From NCBI GenBank assembly GCA_030512295.1, contig JAULSR010000004.1, forward strand, positions 930,001-994,000: a stretch of 64,000 bases of DNA. Reading direction: 5' to 3'. Shown piece after piece: positions 12,508 through 26,262 of this stretch. Below the pieces are notes generated by a model that saw only the letters and a list, made by a program, of their open reading frames with translations, was not told the origin of the DNA and ran no database searches. Numbering within the stretch: the stretch's first letter is position 1; every line of letters begins with the position of its first letter. The stretch comes from Bombardia bombarda. Taxonomy: Eukaryota > Ascomycota > Sordariomycetes > Sordariales > Lasiosphaeriaceae. Made by a program: the position numbers and the translations under genes.

Positions 12508-13084
12508 CTTGACAATTAGTTTGTCCCTATGGACGGTTGAATGATGGTCTAGCAAAAGGCTCAAGAAAATGCGCGATGTCGCTATCTGAAGTCGATGGTT
12601 TGCTTGGAGTTCTCGGCACGAGGGGTGGTTCACACACGTAAGTCCGCAGGCGCTACGCCGCCAGCTACGTATGTGCTGGTTAGCTGGGTTGACAAGGGAG
12701 TGGTGCCTGGCCCACTTCCCCCAGAAAATAGCGCTGCCACAAGCCACGCAGCCACAGCCAGTAATCGCCCCTAGACCTGCATGACCTCATTACTTTGAGG
12801 CGTCAGGGACTGTCAACGGTCTAGCTGCTTTATGTGACAGTAAATTCCTGTCTTGGTTTAGCGCAAGGCCGGCATAGCGGGTTCAGATCGGGTGCTGATG
12901 ACCAAACATATGGACGCGGGCAAATTGAACTGCTAGGGAGATTTGCCGTCTCCGCTGGCAACAAAAGTTTGTAAAGCGGCCAACCTTTAAACCTCGCTCG
13001 ACAATGCTCCGCTAGGAGGAGCTTTTATCGCATACTTTTTCTCGGCCTTCGAACTCTCTACTGATTGCAGATGCATCGACGACC
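12508..13084. promoter_or_regulatory. Divergent promoter region VPS2 / FZO1
   Basis: These 577 bases separate the start codons of two head-to-head genes, so they must hold both promoters and leaders. I see no TATA box or named factor site that stands out. It contains only short non-coding frames. The shared use is inferred from gene orientation. Confidence 0.6.
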
Positions 13085-15972
13085 ATGAGCCAGGAACATT
13101 TCTCCCCCAAGGCCAAGGGCAAGTCCCCGCAGGGACCTGCAAGCAACAAGACGCGCGAATCCGATGACGATGATTCGAACCCGACTCCATCCGCGCCCTC
13201 CGCCGCGCCCGCCTACATGACGGTCGGCACCGGCTCGACATCCCAACACGCCGCACGCCTGCAAGCGATACTCGAACAGGACTCTGGCTATGGCGGCAGC
13301 ATTGCCGGCGACGACGTAAGCGCATCCGTCTTCAGCCCAGCCGCTTCTGCAGCTTGGGACTCTGCCGTTCATGAAGACCGACCAATACGTGCTCAGGGGT
13401 CCTCGTCCTCCAGCCACACCACCGAGGCCGACCGTCGCGTCCAGGCTGGTGCCGTGCATCAGCTCTGGTACAACCAGCACCGCGCCAAGCTGGGCCGCTC
13501 CATCAATGCTGTCGTCGAGCTTCTGAAGGGGCTCCAGGAGATGAACGTGACATGGCCTGCCCATTATCCATCGGTCCAGCGGGCAGCACTCGATGCCCCG
13601 TCACGGCCTTTCACCAGACCTGAACTCATGCATACACACACCATGTCTGGAGATCTTACGGCACCCTCGTCATCATCATCTTTCCCGACGCCGGCTCCTC
13701 TACGACGATCTATGACATCTCTCGAGGACGCCGAGGCCGAGTCTAGCAAGGCCGCTGAGACAAGGACGGTTCCCGAGCCACGTCTGGTCACTCCGCAGAT
13801 TGCTCAAGAGTTTTCGGTCCTCAAACTGGACCTCAAGCTCGGCACGCTGCATCAGGCAGAACTTGTTCATTCGTTGGAGAAGAGCTCGATTGCCTCGCTT
13901 CTCGACGGCAAGATACGCTCAAGCATTAAACACTTGCAGTCGCTTCGGGAGCGCATTGAGGATACCTCCAGCAAAGTTCTTGTCACGGGCGATTTAAATG
14001 CTGGAAAATCGACCTTCTGCAACGCATTACTCCGGCGGAAGATCCTGCCCGAGGACCAGCAGCCATGCACAAGCATATTCTGCGAGGTTCTTGATGCGCG
14101 AGAGAACTGTGGCGTTGAGGAGGTTCATGCTGTGCACAAAGACGCCATCTACGATCGCCACGATGAGGCCAGCTATGATGTTTTTACACTGCAGCAGCTG
14201 GAAAAGATCGTTGCAGACAACGAGACATACACACAATGCAAAGTCTATGTCAGAGATGTCCGAACCATTGATGAGTCTCTGCTCAACAATGGCGTGGTTG
14301 ATATCGCTCTCATCGATGCCCCTGGTTTGAATATGGATACCACCAAAACGACAGCCATCTTCGCCCGCCAGGAGGAGATTGATGTCGTAGTCTTTGTCGT
14401 GTCTGCGACCAACCACTTTACACAGACATCAACAGAGTTCATCAGAGCTGCTGCTGCTGAAAAGGCCTATCTGTTCATCGTAGTGAACGGATTTGACACC
14501 ATCAGGGATCAGGAACGATGTGAGAAGTTGATTCTGGGGCAAATTGAAAAACTAAGCCCTGCAACTTTCAAGGAGTCTGCAGAATTAGTCCACTTCGTCT
14601 CAAGCACCGCGATTCCCATGGCTCCAGCGCCTCCTGGCGGTCCCAGCGGAGGCGGATCGGGAAGTGCAAGTGGCACAGGGGACGAGCCTGGAGACGACGA
14701 TCCGAAGGGCAAGGGCAAGGATAAGGAGAGGATGCGGGACTTCGCAGCCCTCGAGCAGTCTCTCCGGAGATTTGTTTTGGAGAAGAGAGCACGCTCCAAG
14801 TTGGCTCCGGCAAAGACATATCTTATGAACATTTTGAATGACGTGCATGTCCTCGCGGAGGTCAACACAGACGTCGTTCAATCAGAACTGGACAGAGTCA
14901 ACAGGGAGCTGAAGGAGATCGAGCCCATGCTGAAATCAAGCTTGAAGGCGAAAGCCGAGATCAGCGATCAAATCGACCACACGATCGATGAGACCTGCAA
15001 TGAGATCTACGACTACTCACGCTCAACGATCAGCGATACAATTGCGCATGCAGGTGACGGGGCCCTAAGCATTCGGTACCCCGGCTTGTTTAGCGCGTTC
15101 GAGTACGCCGATGAGCTCAAAGAGGCGATGCTATCACAGATTGCCGCCTCAGTTACCGAGTGCGAAGAACACGCCCGGGCAAAGACGGTCTCGGGCGTCA
15201 ATGTCATTAAGCAGCTCGGTATTCTGCATCTCGGCAATGAATATGGCGATCTTAACTTCCGCCCAGACGTCATGTTCCGTCGCAAGAGGGATGCCTTGGC
15301 TCGGCAGGTTGACATTCCTACCGAGCTCTGGGATTTTGTAGACTGGTCTACGCTTATCCAGAAGGAAGAGAAAGCCGGTATGGCCCTTACCGTCGCAGGT
15401 GTTGTTGGTACTGGTGTGATCAGTGGCTACGGCCAGATGAATATCGCCCTCCGTGCCGCCCAAATGTTGGGCAGTGATAACTTGCGCCATCTGATTGTTC
15501 CAGGTGTGCTCGCAGCTGGTAAGTCCACTTCTCCCCCTCTACCCCGGAGGATATGACAGCTTGTTTCTTACCCGCATACTAACGCATCTTGTTTATAGCG
15601 GTGGCAGCGGCCTTTTACGTTCTGCAACAAATTCCCCACTCCCTCCCGCATCGTCTCAGCAACAAGATCTCAGCTCAGCTTGCCGCCATAGACTATGTGC
15701 ACTCCAATAGCACTCGAATCGCAAACTCTGTGCGAAAGGTGTTGCGATTCCCTGCCGACTCCCTACGTGTCGACCTACAGCGCTCGGTCGAGCAGCTCAA
15801 CAGCCGCCGTGATGAAACATTACGCGTGCGTGCTGAGAGCGACGTGGCGCTCAAGTACTTTGGTAATCTGGTGCGCGTCAGCGCCCACCAGCGCCGTGTG
15901 GTGGAGGAGGTCGACCTTGATGGGCACCCGCCTGGTATGGCGGCGGGTGTTCAAGGCAGTAGCAATCTCTGA
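13085..15972 (+). CDS. FZO1: Mitofusin Fzo1, outer-membrane fusion GTPase
   Basis: Exon 13085-15518 joins 15599-15972 across an 80-nt intron (GTAAGT, CTAAC branch, TATAG) to give 935 residues. The dynamin-like GTPase domain shows the P-loop GDLNAGKST (302-310), switch DAPG (411-414) and NGFD (468-471). A glycine/serine-rich acidic insert lies near 515-545. Coiled-coil heptad regions flank it (about 240-300 and 590-640). Two hydrophobic segments, about 766-785 and 803-823, are the hairpin that anchors the protein in the outer mitochondrial membrane, followed by the C-terminal HR2 coiled coil. The length is typical for filamentous fungi (yeast Fzo1 is 855). It drives outer-membrane tethering and fusion. 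The N-terminal 200 residues are disordered. The start at 13085 is the first ATG of the open frame. Confidence 0.94.
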
Positions 15973-16751
15973 GATTGTTTCGCTCGTTTATACTTTCTTT
16001 ATTGTCGGACCGGAGTTTGGAGAATACCAGGGACTAGAATGGCCCAATCATCATGCCTGTATCATGAAAAACAGATCATACAGTTGTTTTGTGGTTGTAA
16101 GGGTTAGTGGGACTGTATGTTTGTGAGGAGTGTGAATTATGTCCATGCCAGGTTTTATATGAATGGGACGAGGTGGAATGGACGGACAACGCAGCAGGGC
16201 GATGAAGCATACGTAGGATAACCGATTGATTCCCCGACTACCTAAGGCGCAAAATCATTGAAGAGGGGTTGGTTGGGTTTATTGCGGGTTCAGTTTTGGT
16301 TAGGGCTGGTTATTTTTGATATTAATTTCGTCTTGAGAGGCAGAGCAAGGCGACACCGCATTCGTTGTTGCTTTGCTTTGCTCGGAGCCCCTTTCATCCA
16401 TCTCTTCTCCTCTACCTGTTTTGACACTGGGGGTTTCCCTCGTTCTCTTCTACCTATATAGTTTTGGTGCGGAGGAGGATGATTAAGGGGAGTATTTGGT
16501 AGATAAAACAACAATGGTGAGAGAGATATCTCGAAAATTCGTCGATGTGAATGAACTATAGGCGTGTTGAATGACCACATCGATATTCGTAGTTGTTAAT
16601 CAGCCAAGTGAGGTAACCATATACGAATAAGCTGGGCGAGTTTTCGAATAATGCCGATTACAATACTGTTTGTTCTGGGGTCTGTTTATGAGATCAACTG
16701 GCCAGTTCAAATTCAGGAAAGCCCTTTGTGCAGTGTCTAATAGCCATCTCC
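15973..16751. other. Convergent 3' flanks of FZO1 and the deaminase gene
   Basis: 779 bases between the stop codons of two converging genes. It should contain both 3' UTRs and polyadenylation sites. It is AT-rich, particularly around 16250-16700. No coding frame with recognisable sequence is seen. Confidence 0.6.
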
Positions 16752-18238
16752 CTACTCAGACCATAGAATACCCCTGAGCCGTTGCTTCTCCTTGTCACCG
16801 CCAAAGATGACATCAACTCCTCTCCTGACTAGGGCACAAATATCAGCTCGCACGAGTCCAAAATGCTCCGCGACAAGGGCGTATTCATTAGATAAAGGAC
16901 TGCCAAAGATTCCCACGTCGTCCGTCTGGTTGTCCATTGAGTCAGTATCAAACGTCTGTAAAGGATAGGATGAAGACGTACGCTCAAAACAACGACAGTC
17001 TCTTTAACCTGCCACCACTCTCCAAAATGGCTATTCATTCGATCAGGATCAGCAACCCAATCTCACTGCACGCAAAATAGAGAGGAGGAAAGATCGAGAC
17101 CAAGCAACAACCAGCAGGCATGTAAAGTAACATACTGAGACTCAAATCCCCCACAAATCATCCCCGCATGGACATTACAGCTCAGACACAGCTCAAGCCC
17201 CATGTCGCCGCGGGCGATGATGGCCGCGCGCACCGCCTCGCTGACGTGGATCACATGTCCGATGCGGTCGGGCCGCCACCCCAGCAGCATGGTAAGCTCC
17301 TCCTCCGTCCCCGAGGCCGCGGCCTCGGCAAAGTGCAGCGTGATGCCCAGGTCTGGTACGTCTCGACGGGCCTCTTCGAACACGGGCGCGAACACCTCGA
17401 TGCCGCCCCGGGCGGGATCGCCGCACAAGTCGAGGCCGACGACGCCATGGGGCTGGAACTGCCGTGCGAGGGCGAGGACCTCGCGGGCTTCGGGGAGGGT
17501 ATTTCTGCGGTCGATCTTGTGGTGTGTTTTGTCAGTGAGATGTTGGGGGTGTGGTTTTTACAAGAAAGAAGTACCATACAGAGAGGATAAGACGTGTGCG
17601 CAACGACGGAGTGGGCGTTTCAGCCTCAAAGGTAGCAATGGCGTCCAGTATTGTTTGCACATATTGGGCTTTGGTTAAGCCGGCGTGTGGCATCGCCCGG
17701 GGGGTTGTTCGCAGCTCCAGGTAGACGACGCCATCATCTGCAAAGTCGCGAAGGACGGAGAGCGTGGTGAAGGTCAGAGACCAGGCGTCGTTGACCAGGT
17801 TGTAGATGTACTTTGAAAATAGGGGGAAGAAACTGTTCGTGAGGGGAAGCTGGAATCGTTACAACCTAGATTTTGCTGATGTTGACTTTGGAAAGGCTGA
17901 ATACAAAGCACCAAACGCACTTACGTGTTCAGATCGTAGTCATGCTTCCCCAAGGGCATCTCGATCAAGGGGTCCTGCAGGTCGGTCTCGCCAACCTCCT
18001 TTTTCTTGAGCCAGACATCATGTAGACACTGGCGGCTGATGCTGCCGCTGAGGTGGGCGTGGAGCTGTTGGAGGGAGCATAAATAGGTGTTAACTACTTA
18101 TGCCAGTGACGAGAAAGGAAAGGGGGGGGGAGGGGATGAGTAGAAATTGTGAAAGGGACAAAAGAAAGGGGTAGGCGGGCTTGCCTCGATCTTAGGGAGC
18201 GCCCTGAAGTCAACAACGGGACCCCCTATGGACGTCAT
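16752..18238 (-). CDS. Adenosine-deaminase-like metalloenzyme (ADAL/N6-methyl-AMP deaminase type)
   Basis: Six exons: 18238-18185, 18064-17925, 17832-17580, 17515-17136, 17030-16982 and 16925-16752. They join in phase to 349 residues, close to human ADAL length. The zinc-dependent TIM-barrel motifs are present: HAH (H20, H22) after ELHAHLSGS, H210 and E213 in LHFAEA, GHVIH (H236), and STDD (D294, D295). The HHFGEWW and SPLSNEY blocks are typical of the ADAL branch rather than of classic adenosine deaminase. Members hydrolyse the 6-amino or 6-methylamino group of adenosine or N6-methyl-AMP in purine salvage. Substrate here is inferred. Intron 1 (18065-18184) begins GCAAGC after ATCGAG, so it is a GC-AG intron. 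The other introns are GT-AG, 56-105 nt. Confidence 0.92.
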
Positions 18239-20953
18239 GGCGCACCTTGTTCGGGCAGTGTGATAAACAAAGAGTCCAGTCTGTAGTTGGATGCCGTCAA
18301 TATGTCGTCAGGGCCGCGCGCGGTGCTGCTTGGGTTCGGCTCGGCTCCGTGGGTGGGGTTTGCTGGCTCACTCCCCTGGCTCCCTACACTACCAATCCGT
18401 ACTGCCGGACGCATTCAAACGCATCCATTATGCACGTCGTTCGAGTTTGGCACCACACCCAGACACCAGAGACAGACAGAGAGAGCAATTGGAAGTTGGG
18501 AGGGTAATACATGTACATCCATCATATATGCATGGCGTAAGCGGCAGACGCTGGCCAATGAGATTGCTGAAAGCTACCACCCAGCGCCTACGCGATACTT
18601 ACCTACCTACTGTATACAGCAGGTGTAGGTATTAGATGATAGGCTATTTTTACGACGACACATGCCCGTGCTTCTGATAGATCAGAGCCCTCGGTGTCTC
18701 TCTCCGGATATGCGTGACATACCCAGACTGGGTACTGGACTATTTGTTTGCTCAGTATGTGTGACAGGCTGGCAGCAGAACCACCACAGGTAAGGTAGCT
18801 TGTAGTCATAGTAGTTCCGCCATATCCACACTGTTGGAAGCTAGAAGAATGACAGCTGCACATTGCGAAGGTCCGATGAATTTGTCATCGGAAACGAGGT
18901 GCTTTTAAATCAACAGTGGTCAATCGTGAAACTTTTTGCCGTTGTTGGAGATGTCTGTCAAGTCAACCATAACCCACTGTTGGGGCCAAGGCAGGGATGA
19001 TTTTGGGCGCATCGATAATTATGGGCGGGCGGGCAGTCCCTAAACAAGTATATCAGTGGGTTCTGGTTTCTGGGCCGCTGTCTGGGCCGCTGTCAAACGG
19101 CCGCCTGCGTCCACAACCCCGTCCCTGTCCCCGTCACTATCCCAGCGACGATGGGGATGGAGAGTTGGGCATTTAATCGAACGTGGCTCGTCGTCCGTCT
19201 TTTTGAGAATTCCCGAGATAGGTACCTAGTAGTAGGTCGTCGTTGCGCCAGTGTTCCTGCATCGGACGTGTGCGTTGGGGACTGCGATGTGGTCCGGGCG
19301 CTGGCTCTTGTTCGCCCTTGGCTTTTGGTGAAGCTCTCCTCCAGGCTCCAGTGCTCCCTCCCCAGTGTTCCCCAAGCCCTGGGCCTGCACATCGAATTTC
19401 GGGAGGGAGGGGGTGTGGAGGCTCGCGTTGCAGTGGAGGCGGAGCGAGGGAGCCCAAGAAACAAGACGGAGGTGATTGCAAATTTGGCCGGACCAGCTAG
19501 CTAGAGTTAGTTATTGCCATTAGTTGCGCCATACCGCTGCATACAAAATTCCTAGTCCCGTGTCTTTCCATGACCAACAGATGGCTTAACTGAGCCTCTG
19601 AGGTGGAAGAAGAAAAAGCCACACCATCATTCTATCGCAGTGACGGCGGGCCCGATTCCAGTGCGACGTTGCGACGTCTTGCGTGGCTTGGAGCTTGTTT
19701 GCTGGGGGCGAGATACCTCGAAAAGAAGCACAAGACTTAAATAGTATTTCCAGGTAAGGTATTTAAAGTATTTTTTATAATGTCCCGTGGGTATTATCCC
19801 GTGAATAAAATGTCAGACCGTCCCGTCAGATCGAATTAGCACAGTCGGCACCTGCACTGACGGGCAGGAAGCTCAGATCCTCTTTCATGGAGCAGCCCGC
19901 CGTCTTGAATTGGTCGATCGGTTATTGGACTACGAGTTCTCTTGCGAAGTCTTGGCACGATGTATGGTCTGTGCTCGCATCGGACATGGAAGGAGCAACT
20001 AAGGAGCTACAAGCTACCGGAGCACCTAACCTTGCCTCCCGACCTGACTAATGAGCGAGTCCATGCGGTAGGAGCGCCCTTGGCCTTGGCTCTCGCGGGT
20101 TGTTGCCCGCTCTGCACTGGAGCTGCACCATTAGCAGCACCACTGCGCCATTGCTGCAGTCGTCTCCATTGCGTATATCTTACTACTAAGTAGGTACCCA
20201 TCTTGGTCGCTCCAGTAGACGGGCGGGAGAAACCCGGGTGACGGGCGGCCATCAGCATCCCGACGAGCACCTATTGTTTTCTATCCTCTTTTTGAAGAAG
20301 CGTCTGTGCCCGCGGCCCCCAACAAGCTTGAAGTGTAGGTGGTAGTAGCTGACCTGGCTCGCCTGCAACCAGTCTGCAACCTCAATCGACCACCCCCCAA
20401 TCCCCATCCCCTCCCGCCCCGGCCCATTCCCAATCTAGGTAGCAGGGTAATATTCGCAAATCTGCCCGGACTCCCGCCAGTTCGACTCGTTCAATCGCCT
20501 GCTGCTCGTAAGAGTAAATCCTAGTCCTCCTTTTTTTCTCCCCCCCATCTTGAAGAATCCCGTCCGTCGCGGCAGCTTTTTGCTCCCTACCCAGAGAGAG
20601 ACTTCGCGACAAAACGGCAGCACGGTCGCGATCCCCTTCAAAACCCAGATCTCGTCCATTTTCACGACTTCCGGTTGCCGGGTCCAGGACTCCAGAGGTC
20701 GTCCTCAGCCTGCCCTCTCCACCCAACTTCCGATATTCATTTCGTTCAGCACCATCGGGCCCTGGCCTAGCTGTTTTACTGGCCGGCAAGGCACCCCCCT
20801 GGAGCGTGCATTCCTCCACCACGCAGCGACTAGAGCATCCGGCCTCCCAGAACCTCTGCCACTTCTACCTTATTCGGCCATCTCAATTGTCGTCAAATCC
20901 ACATCCACATCTATCGCCCATTTTGACACAATTGATCGGCGCACTCCAGCACC
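18239..20953. promoter_or_regulatory. Divergent intergenic region, deaminase / G-beta gene
   Basis: 2.7 kb between head-to-head genes. The right part (about 20300-20953) is a C/T-rich region typical of a long fungal 5' leader before the G-beta start. It contains several upstream ATGs in short frames. A GGTACCTAGTAG motif sits near 19221. Open frames on both strands near 19090-19500 look like chance products of GC-rich sequence. No RNA gene is recognised. Confidence 0.55.
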
Positions 20954-22419
20954 ATGGACTCAGGCCGACCGAGCGATGTGTCGCCAGAGGCGATGCAGGC
21001 ACGCATCCAGCAGGCGCGTCGCGAGGCTGAGACTCTCAAGGACAGAATCAAGCGGAAGAAGGATGAGCTCGCCGACACCACGCGTGAGTTGCTGCTGCCC
21101 CCTCCGGATTCGCACGCATATGCGAGAGCGAAAGCCATCACCACGTACTGCGAAGCCCATATTCCCATCACCTCGAAGAAATCCTCGCGAGGAGGCCCTT
21201 CTCCCGTCTCCCTCCTCGCCGCCGTCATTGTGACGGGTGATGATTGTTTTGCTTACTCATATTGATTAGTTCGCGCTGTCGCTCAGCAAGCCCACGACCC
21301 GATCCCAAAGAACCAGTTGATGAGGACGAAGAGGACGCTCAAGGGTCATCTGGCCAAGATTTATGCCATGCACTGGTCGACCGACCGGAGGCACCTCGTT
21401 TCCGCGTCGCAGGACGGCAAGCTGATCATTTGGGATGCCTACACGACTAATAAGGTCCACGCCATCCCGCTCCGCTCCTCGTGGGTCATGACCTGCGCCT
21501 ACGCCCCCAGCGGGAACTTCGTCGCATGCGGCGGCCTCGACAACATTTGCTCGATTTATAACCTTAATCAGAACCGCGACGGCCCTACCCGTGTCGCCCG
21601 AGAATTGTCCGGCCACGCAGGCTACCTGTCCTGCTGCCGCTTCATCAATGACCGCAGCATCCTCACCTCGTCGGGCGACATGACGTGCATGAAGTGGGAT
21701 ATCGATGCTAACGTTAAGGTTACCGAGTTTGCCGACCACCTGGGCGATGTCATGAGCATCAGCTTGAACCCCACAAACCAGAACACGTTTATTTCGGGCG
21801 CTTGCGATGCCTTCGCCAAGCTTTGGGATATCCGCGCCGGCAAGGCGGTACAGACATTCGCCGGCCACGAGTCCGACATCAACGCCATCCAATTTCTCCC
21901 AGACGGCCACTCCTTTGTAACAGGTTCTGATGATGCTACCTGCCGCCTCTTTGATATTCGCGCAGACCGCGAGTTGAATGTTTATGGAGTAAGTCGGATT
22001 GAGATACTCTGTCGGCGGTTGTGGCGCTAACTTTGTTCGCAGTCCGAGTCCATTCTTTGCGGCATTACTTCCGTGGCTACTTCGGTCTCGGGCAGACTTC
22101 TCTTTGCCGGCTATGACGACTTCGAGTGCAAGGTAAGTCACATACGGTCCTCTTGCGGTACCTTCCGTCGGTCCATAGCTATGGATGCTAACTGAACAAA
22201 AAGGTTTGGGATATTACGCGAGGCGAGAAGGTTGGTTCTCTGGTGGGTCACGAGAACCGCGTCAGCTGTTTGGGAGTCTCGAACGATGGCATAAGTTTGT
22301 GCACTGGTTCCTGGGATTCTCTGGTAAGCATACTCTACACCCTGCGATCTTGTTGGCAAGATAGACAAAAGCTTTGCTAACGATGTTCAAAAAAACAGCT
22401 CAAGGTCTGGGCCTACTAG
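20954..22419 (+). CDS. gnb1: Heterotrimeric G-protein beta subunit
   Basis: Five exons: 20954-21083, 21270-21988, 22043-22132, 22204-22323 and 22399-22419. They join in phase to 359 residues, the usual length in Sordariomycetes. An N-terminal helix (about 1-55) would form the coiled coil with G-gamma. Seven WD40 blades follow, with conserved blocks such as [39 protein letters not shown] and [14 protein letters not shown]. The last exon holds only LKVWAY plus stop. The protein anchors G-alpha at the plasma membrane and signals to cAMP and MAPK pathways controlling development, mating and, in plant pathogens, appressoria (orthologues CPGB-1, MGB1, GNB-1). Intron 1 is 186 nt, the others 54-75. 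Its likely cofactor gene is the next gene downstream. Confidence 0.97.
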
Positions 22420-24581
22420 ATGCGTTCAGCGACGTCGACACGACCGCCTTCACAATGGATACCCGACCTACCTCCTACGTGCCGCTTTGAAAAGCTTATC
22501 GAGTGTCTTTTTTTATGTTCTAATTCAACCTGATAACGCCTTTTAATCTTCGCGGTCTGGCGTAGACAGGACGAAGTCACGACGTTGCTTTTTCTCAATG
22601 GCTGTTAACCCCGTCGTCGGGTTGAGCCATACCAGCCCTGGTTCTATCCCAAAGGCTGAAGCATTGATTCGGTTTTTTTAATTTATTCAATGGGCAGATT
22701 TCGCGGCACATGCCATGGATCTTTCTACACCATGGTCCTGGCAGTTTCGTCTTTTTTTTTTGTATGGAGCGGTGGCTTGTTACCTCGTACTTCTCTCTCC
22801 TTGGAATGCTATTGGATTTCGCTCTTACCCAATCAACCACCATACCCTACGACTACCAAGCTTCGATTCTGCAGCTTGATTACATAGGCGAAAGAGACGT
22901 ACGCAACTACCTCTGGGGGTTCTGGTTGTGGGGAAACGGGCAGGGTTGAATCTGGCTGGAGTGGAGTGTGTGTGTGTGGCTTGCTTAAGCTCAGTACGGA
23001 ACGGACCAAACCGGAAACCTCTCTCGGAATAACGACGAAAATTCGCTACCTATGGCTGGCAGGAGGAAATTATCTACTCGTCTCTCTATGGGAGAGAGCT
23101 TGTCGCCCTAATTCGCGCTGTTCTCTATCTATCACCCCAGGTCCGCCTTCTACTACTACTACTTATTGCTGCTGCTGTCCGTTTTATTCCATAGTCTTTT
23201 CGCATCTTCTCTTTTTTCTTGTTAAACCTCGGTTTTTTCTATGCTGTCCTACCCCTGGCTGCGCAGCTGGGCGCCCGAGAACATAATGGGGTTTTCTGTT
23301 GATAAAAAGGCCCGGGAATGCAAAACGGTTACATTATGTGTCGTGTGTGAGCGTGTAGGTATGTGTCTGTGTACGTGCTTGGTGTGGTGTGCGTCAGGTG
23401 ATTATTTGGAAGGAAGAGAGATGAGAGGGTTGATGGGACTGAAGGGATGGATGATGAGACTGAAGGGAGGTGGGGGCAGGAACAGCATCAGAAAGGGGGG
23501 TTCTTTGGGTTAGGGGAGAGCGGTCCTTTTTCCCTCGAGGAATGGCTATGTGTTTGTGCGAATAGGTTGCGGAAATGGCGCCTTTCTTATTTCATTTCTC
23601 ACGCTTACTTTTTGTTTAACCTCACCGGTTTCCTCATTCCCTCTCTTTCCTCTTAAACCTTTCCCTCTGTCTTATTCCTTTAAGGTTTCATTTGTTGCAT
23701 ACCACGGCCAAAACGTCGACTGTCTCCTTTTTGTTGTTTGTTCTTCTTTTCCTCGGCAGTGGTAGGTAGTTTCGGAAACAGAGAGAGATGGGAGACGTAG
23801 GGAACAAAGATGTCGTGAAGAAAGGATGGAGGGAAACATGAAGGGGATATGTGTGTATGTGTGTGAGAGAAGCCCGCAACATAAACCAACCCATCTAGGC
23901 CCCTGGACCTGCTTGTCCTGTCTTGTCCTGTCTGTCAGTCTGTTCTTGTATTATAGTCGTACACCATTGAATGTTCTATCTATTGTCCTTTCTCTAACAT
24001 TTGCGAATTTCTGCTTGGTACATGGTGACCTTATGAGATCGTATGTGTGTTGGCTGTTGAAGTGCTGAAAGAAGATATCCATGTAGGTGAGAATTTTATT
24101 GTTATTTTATTTGCTGTTCTTCCGACATCCTTGTTGCATGAGTGAATAGGCTTCATGAAGGGCAAGATTGTGGGTGACGGGCCTCTGGGTCGCGCTATAG
24201 ATGTGGAAATCTGGTAAGGCAAACGTGAATAACGGTCGTAACGCTCTAAAACAACACAAGAAAACAATTACTACCCGGTAGACTGGAAAGCCTGGAACGG
24301 TGGTAGAAGCTGCGTACTTTCTTTCGTGCCTGTCTATCGTGGCAGCAATATGTTATGCAACCAGCAATACATCTAGCAATGCCCTTCTCGCACTCACTCT
24401 CTTCATGGTCCAGCTCGGCTTCATGAGCCACTTCTTAAAACAAAGTGGGAAATATCAACGCGGCTTGGGCCGGTGTTAGCCACTCCATCTTCAATGCCCC
24501 ATTGCACGTCTGTACCAGTATCAAGTCGGCGAGGTGTCGGCTCGGGTCTGAGCCAGACATTTCTGTTAAGTCCTTCGTTCC

Positions 24582-24596
24582 TTTTTTTTTTTTTTT
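24582..24596 (+). repeat. Poly-T run (15 T)
   Basis: Uninterrupted homopolymer in an intergenic region. Nothing suggests it marks a gene; such runs are frequent in this window. Confidence 0.9.
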
Positions 24597-26262
24597 GTAT
24601 GGGGTTGTCTTTCCTCTTTGCTTGTCAGCATATTCTTGTGGAGGTGTGTGTGACTAAGACATAGTAATCATTTGCGTTTCATCGTTTTAGTCTGTACGTA
24701 ATCCTCCACTCTGATGGTCACAAAGCTTAGGCACGAGATTTGTGTATTCCACACAGGCTCCCTGTGAATGTAAATCACCTTGCTTATGCAATTGGTAGCT
24801 ATAGCCCAGACCTACAGTTGAACTATCCAGTGTTTTACGAGCTATGACACCCAGAAATTATTTCCAACGAACACAGGGAAGCATACGAGAGACAGGTCTT
24901 TGAGCATAAATCTCTTTTATGGGGGTATTTCCTACACAGTTCTTAGAAGTACAACGCGAGGTTGATTGGATGTTATGACGTCAGTTAAGCCGGTGTGTGT
25001 CAAGCCAAATTAGAGTCATCGCATAGTATCTGTCTTGGGTGATAGATGCCTTGGATCGGGGTCCCCAAGAATCGAAGGAACCTCCATTACGACGCCGCCG
25101 TAACAGAAATTTAGGCCAGAGTTGGTGACATGTACACTCCCATCAGCTTCATGAGTGGCAGCTATGAGTCTCACCGCACTATGTGATGAGATATGAACCT
25201 CCTGGTTGAGGTTCCCTTTTTACATTGTATACACAAATAGACTTAGCTTTCTGGGGAGAGGATAGTGACGCTTGCCACCCTCTTAAGTAGTGTAGAATAC
25301 CGTATGTCACGGGCTCGACTGACACCTGCCTGGATCGGCATGCGGCATTGACATTGTCATGTACCTCGACAGCCTTCCCCCCTTCTTCCTGTCAGTCTGC
25401 GCCCCTCGAACGGAGCGGAAGACTGCTTGCTGGAAGGCTCGGGATAATGCAATGGAAGGCTTCTAGAAGATTTGAGGAGAGGCCGAGAGGATGCTAACCC
25501 TGCAATGGACAACTTGCCCCACATTGCTGGGAGACCTTGCATGCCGATGAAACAGGACATGAAACATTCCTACGAGAGATCGCTATTCGTTTTACGTATA
25601 TACTGCGCTAATGACTGTCGCTTACACCATACCTGGTTTCCTGAATACTTAGCACCTGGAGTTATTACTTTCAATAATAATATCATCATGTCCGCTTGGT
25701 ATGTACGCAGTGTTGCATTCATACATCAAGTAGATTTGATACTTATCGTGGCTGCAGAGTATTATTCTATGACAGACTATTGTAATGTGGCCATCCAGGC
25801 CCCATGAATCCTTGACAGACTTCTTTCTGCGGCACAACAATCCGACAGGTACCTAGTGGATCTGGCTGACAGACCGGGGGCGTAGAAGCATGGCAAACAA
25901 ATACCAGCAACGTGATAATAAGGGGGATCACCGACGTATTAATGCTTTGCTGACAGTTGGTGGAGAGCATCAAACTCGCAGTGCCGCAAAACGACATTTT
26001 GCCGGGACGAACTAAGGATACGCTCCAGTCCTTTGGGAAATGCACCTCTGCGGCACAGAAACAACCTGGAAGGCTTCGACGTTCTCTGCTGGTTGCCGGG
26101 TAGTAGGCTGACGTCTAATCAAACGATACGTGGAATCATTATGAGCTAATACCAAGTCACGGTGGAATGTTGAAAGAGCAAAGAACAAATAATAGCATTG
26201 TTGGATGGATGTGCAACATTGTGGGAGCTTTTAAACAGCCGACCTCACCTACTTACTGAGGC

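Noticed and set aside
17168..17678. Plus-strand frames of 140 and 158 residues
   Set aside because: Antisense shadows of the deaminase exon 4, which has all catalytic residues on the minus strand.
19093..19504. Overlapping frames of 85-123 residues on both strands
   Set aside because: Composition is Arg/Ser/Pro-rich in every frame, as expected of GC-rich non-coding DNA; no domain or splice context.
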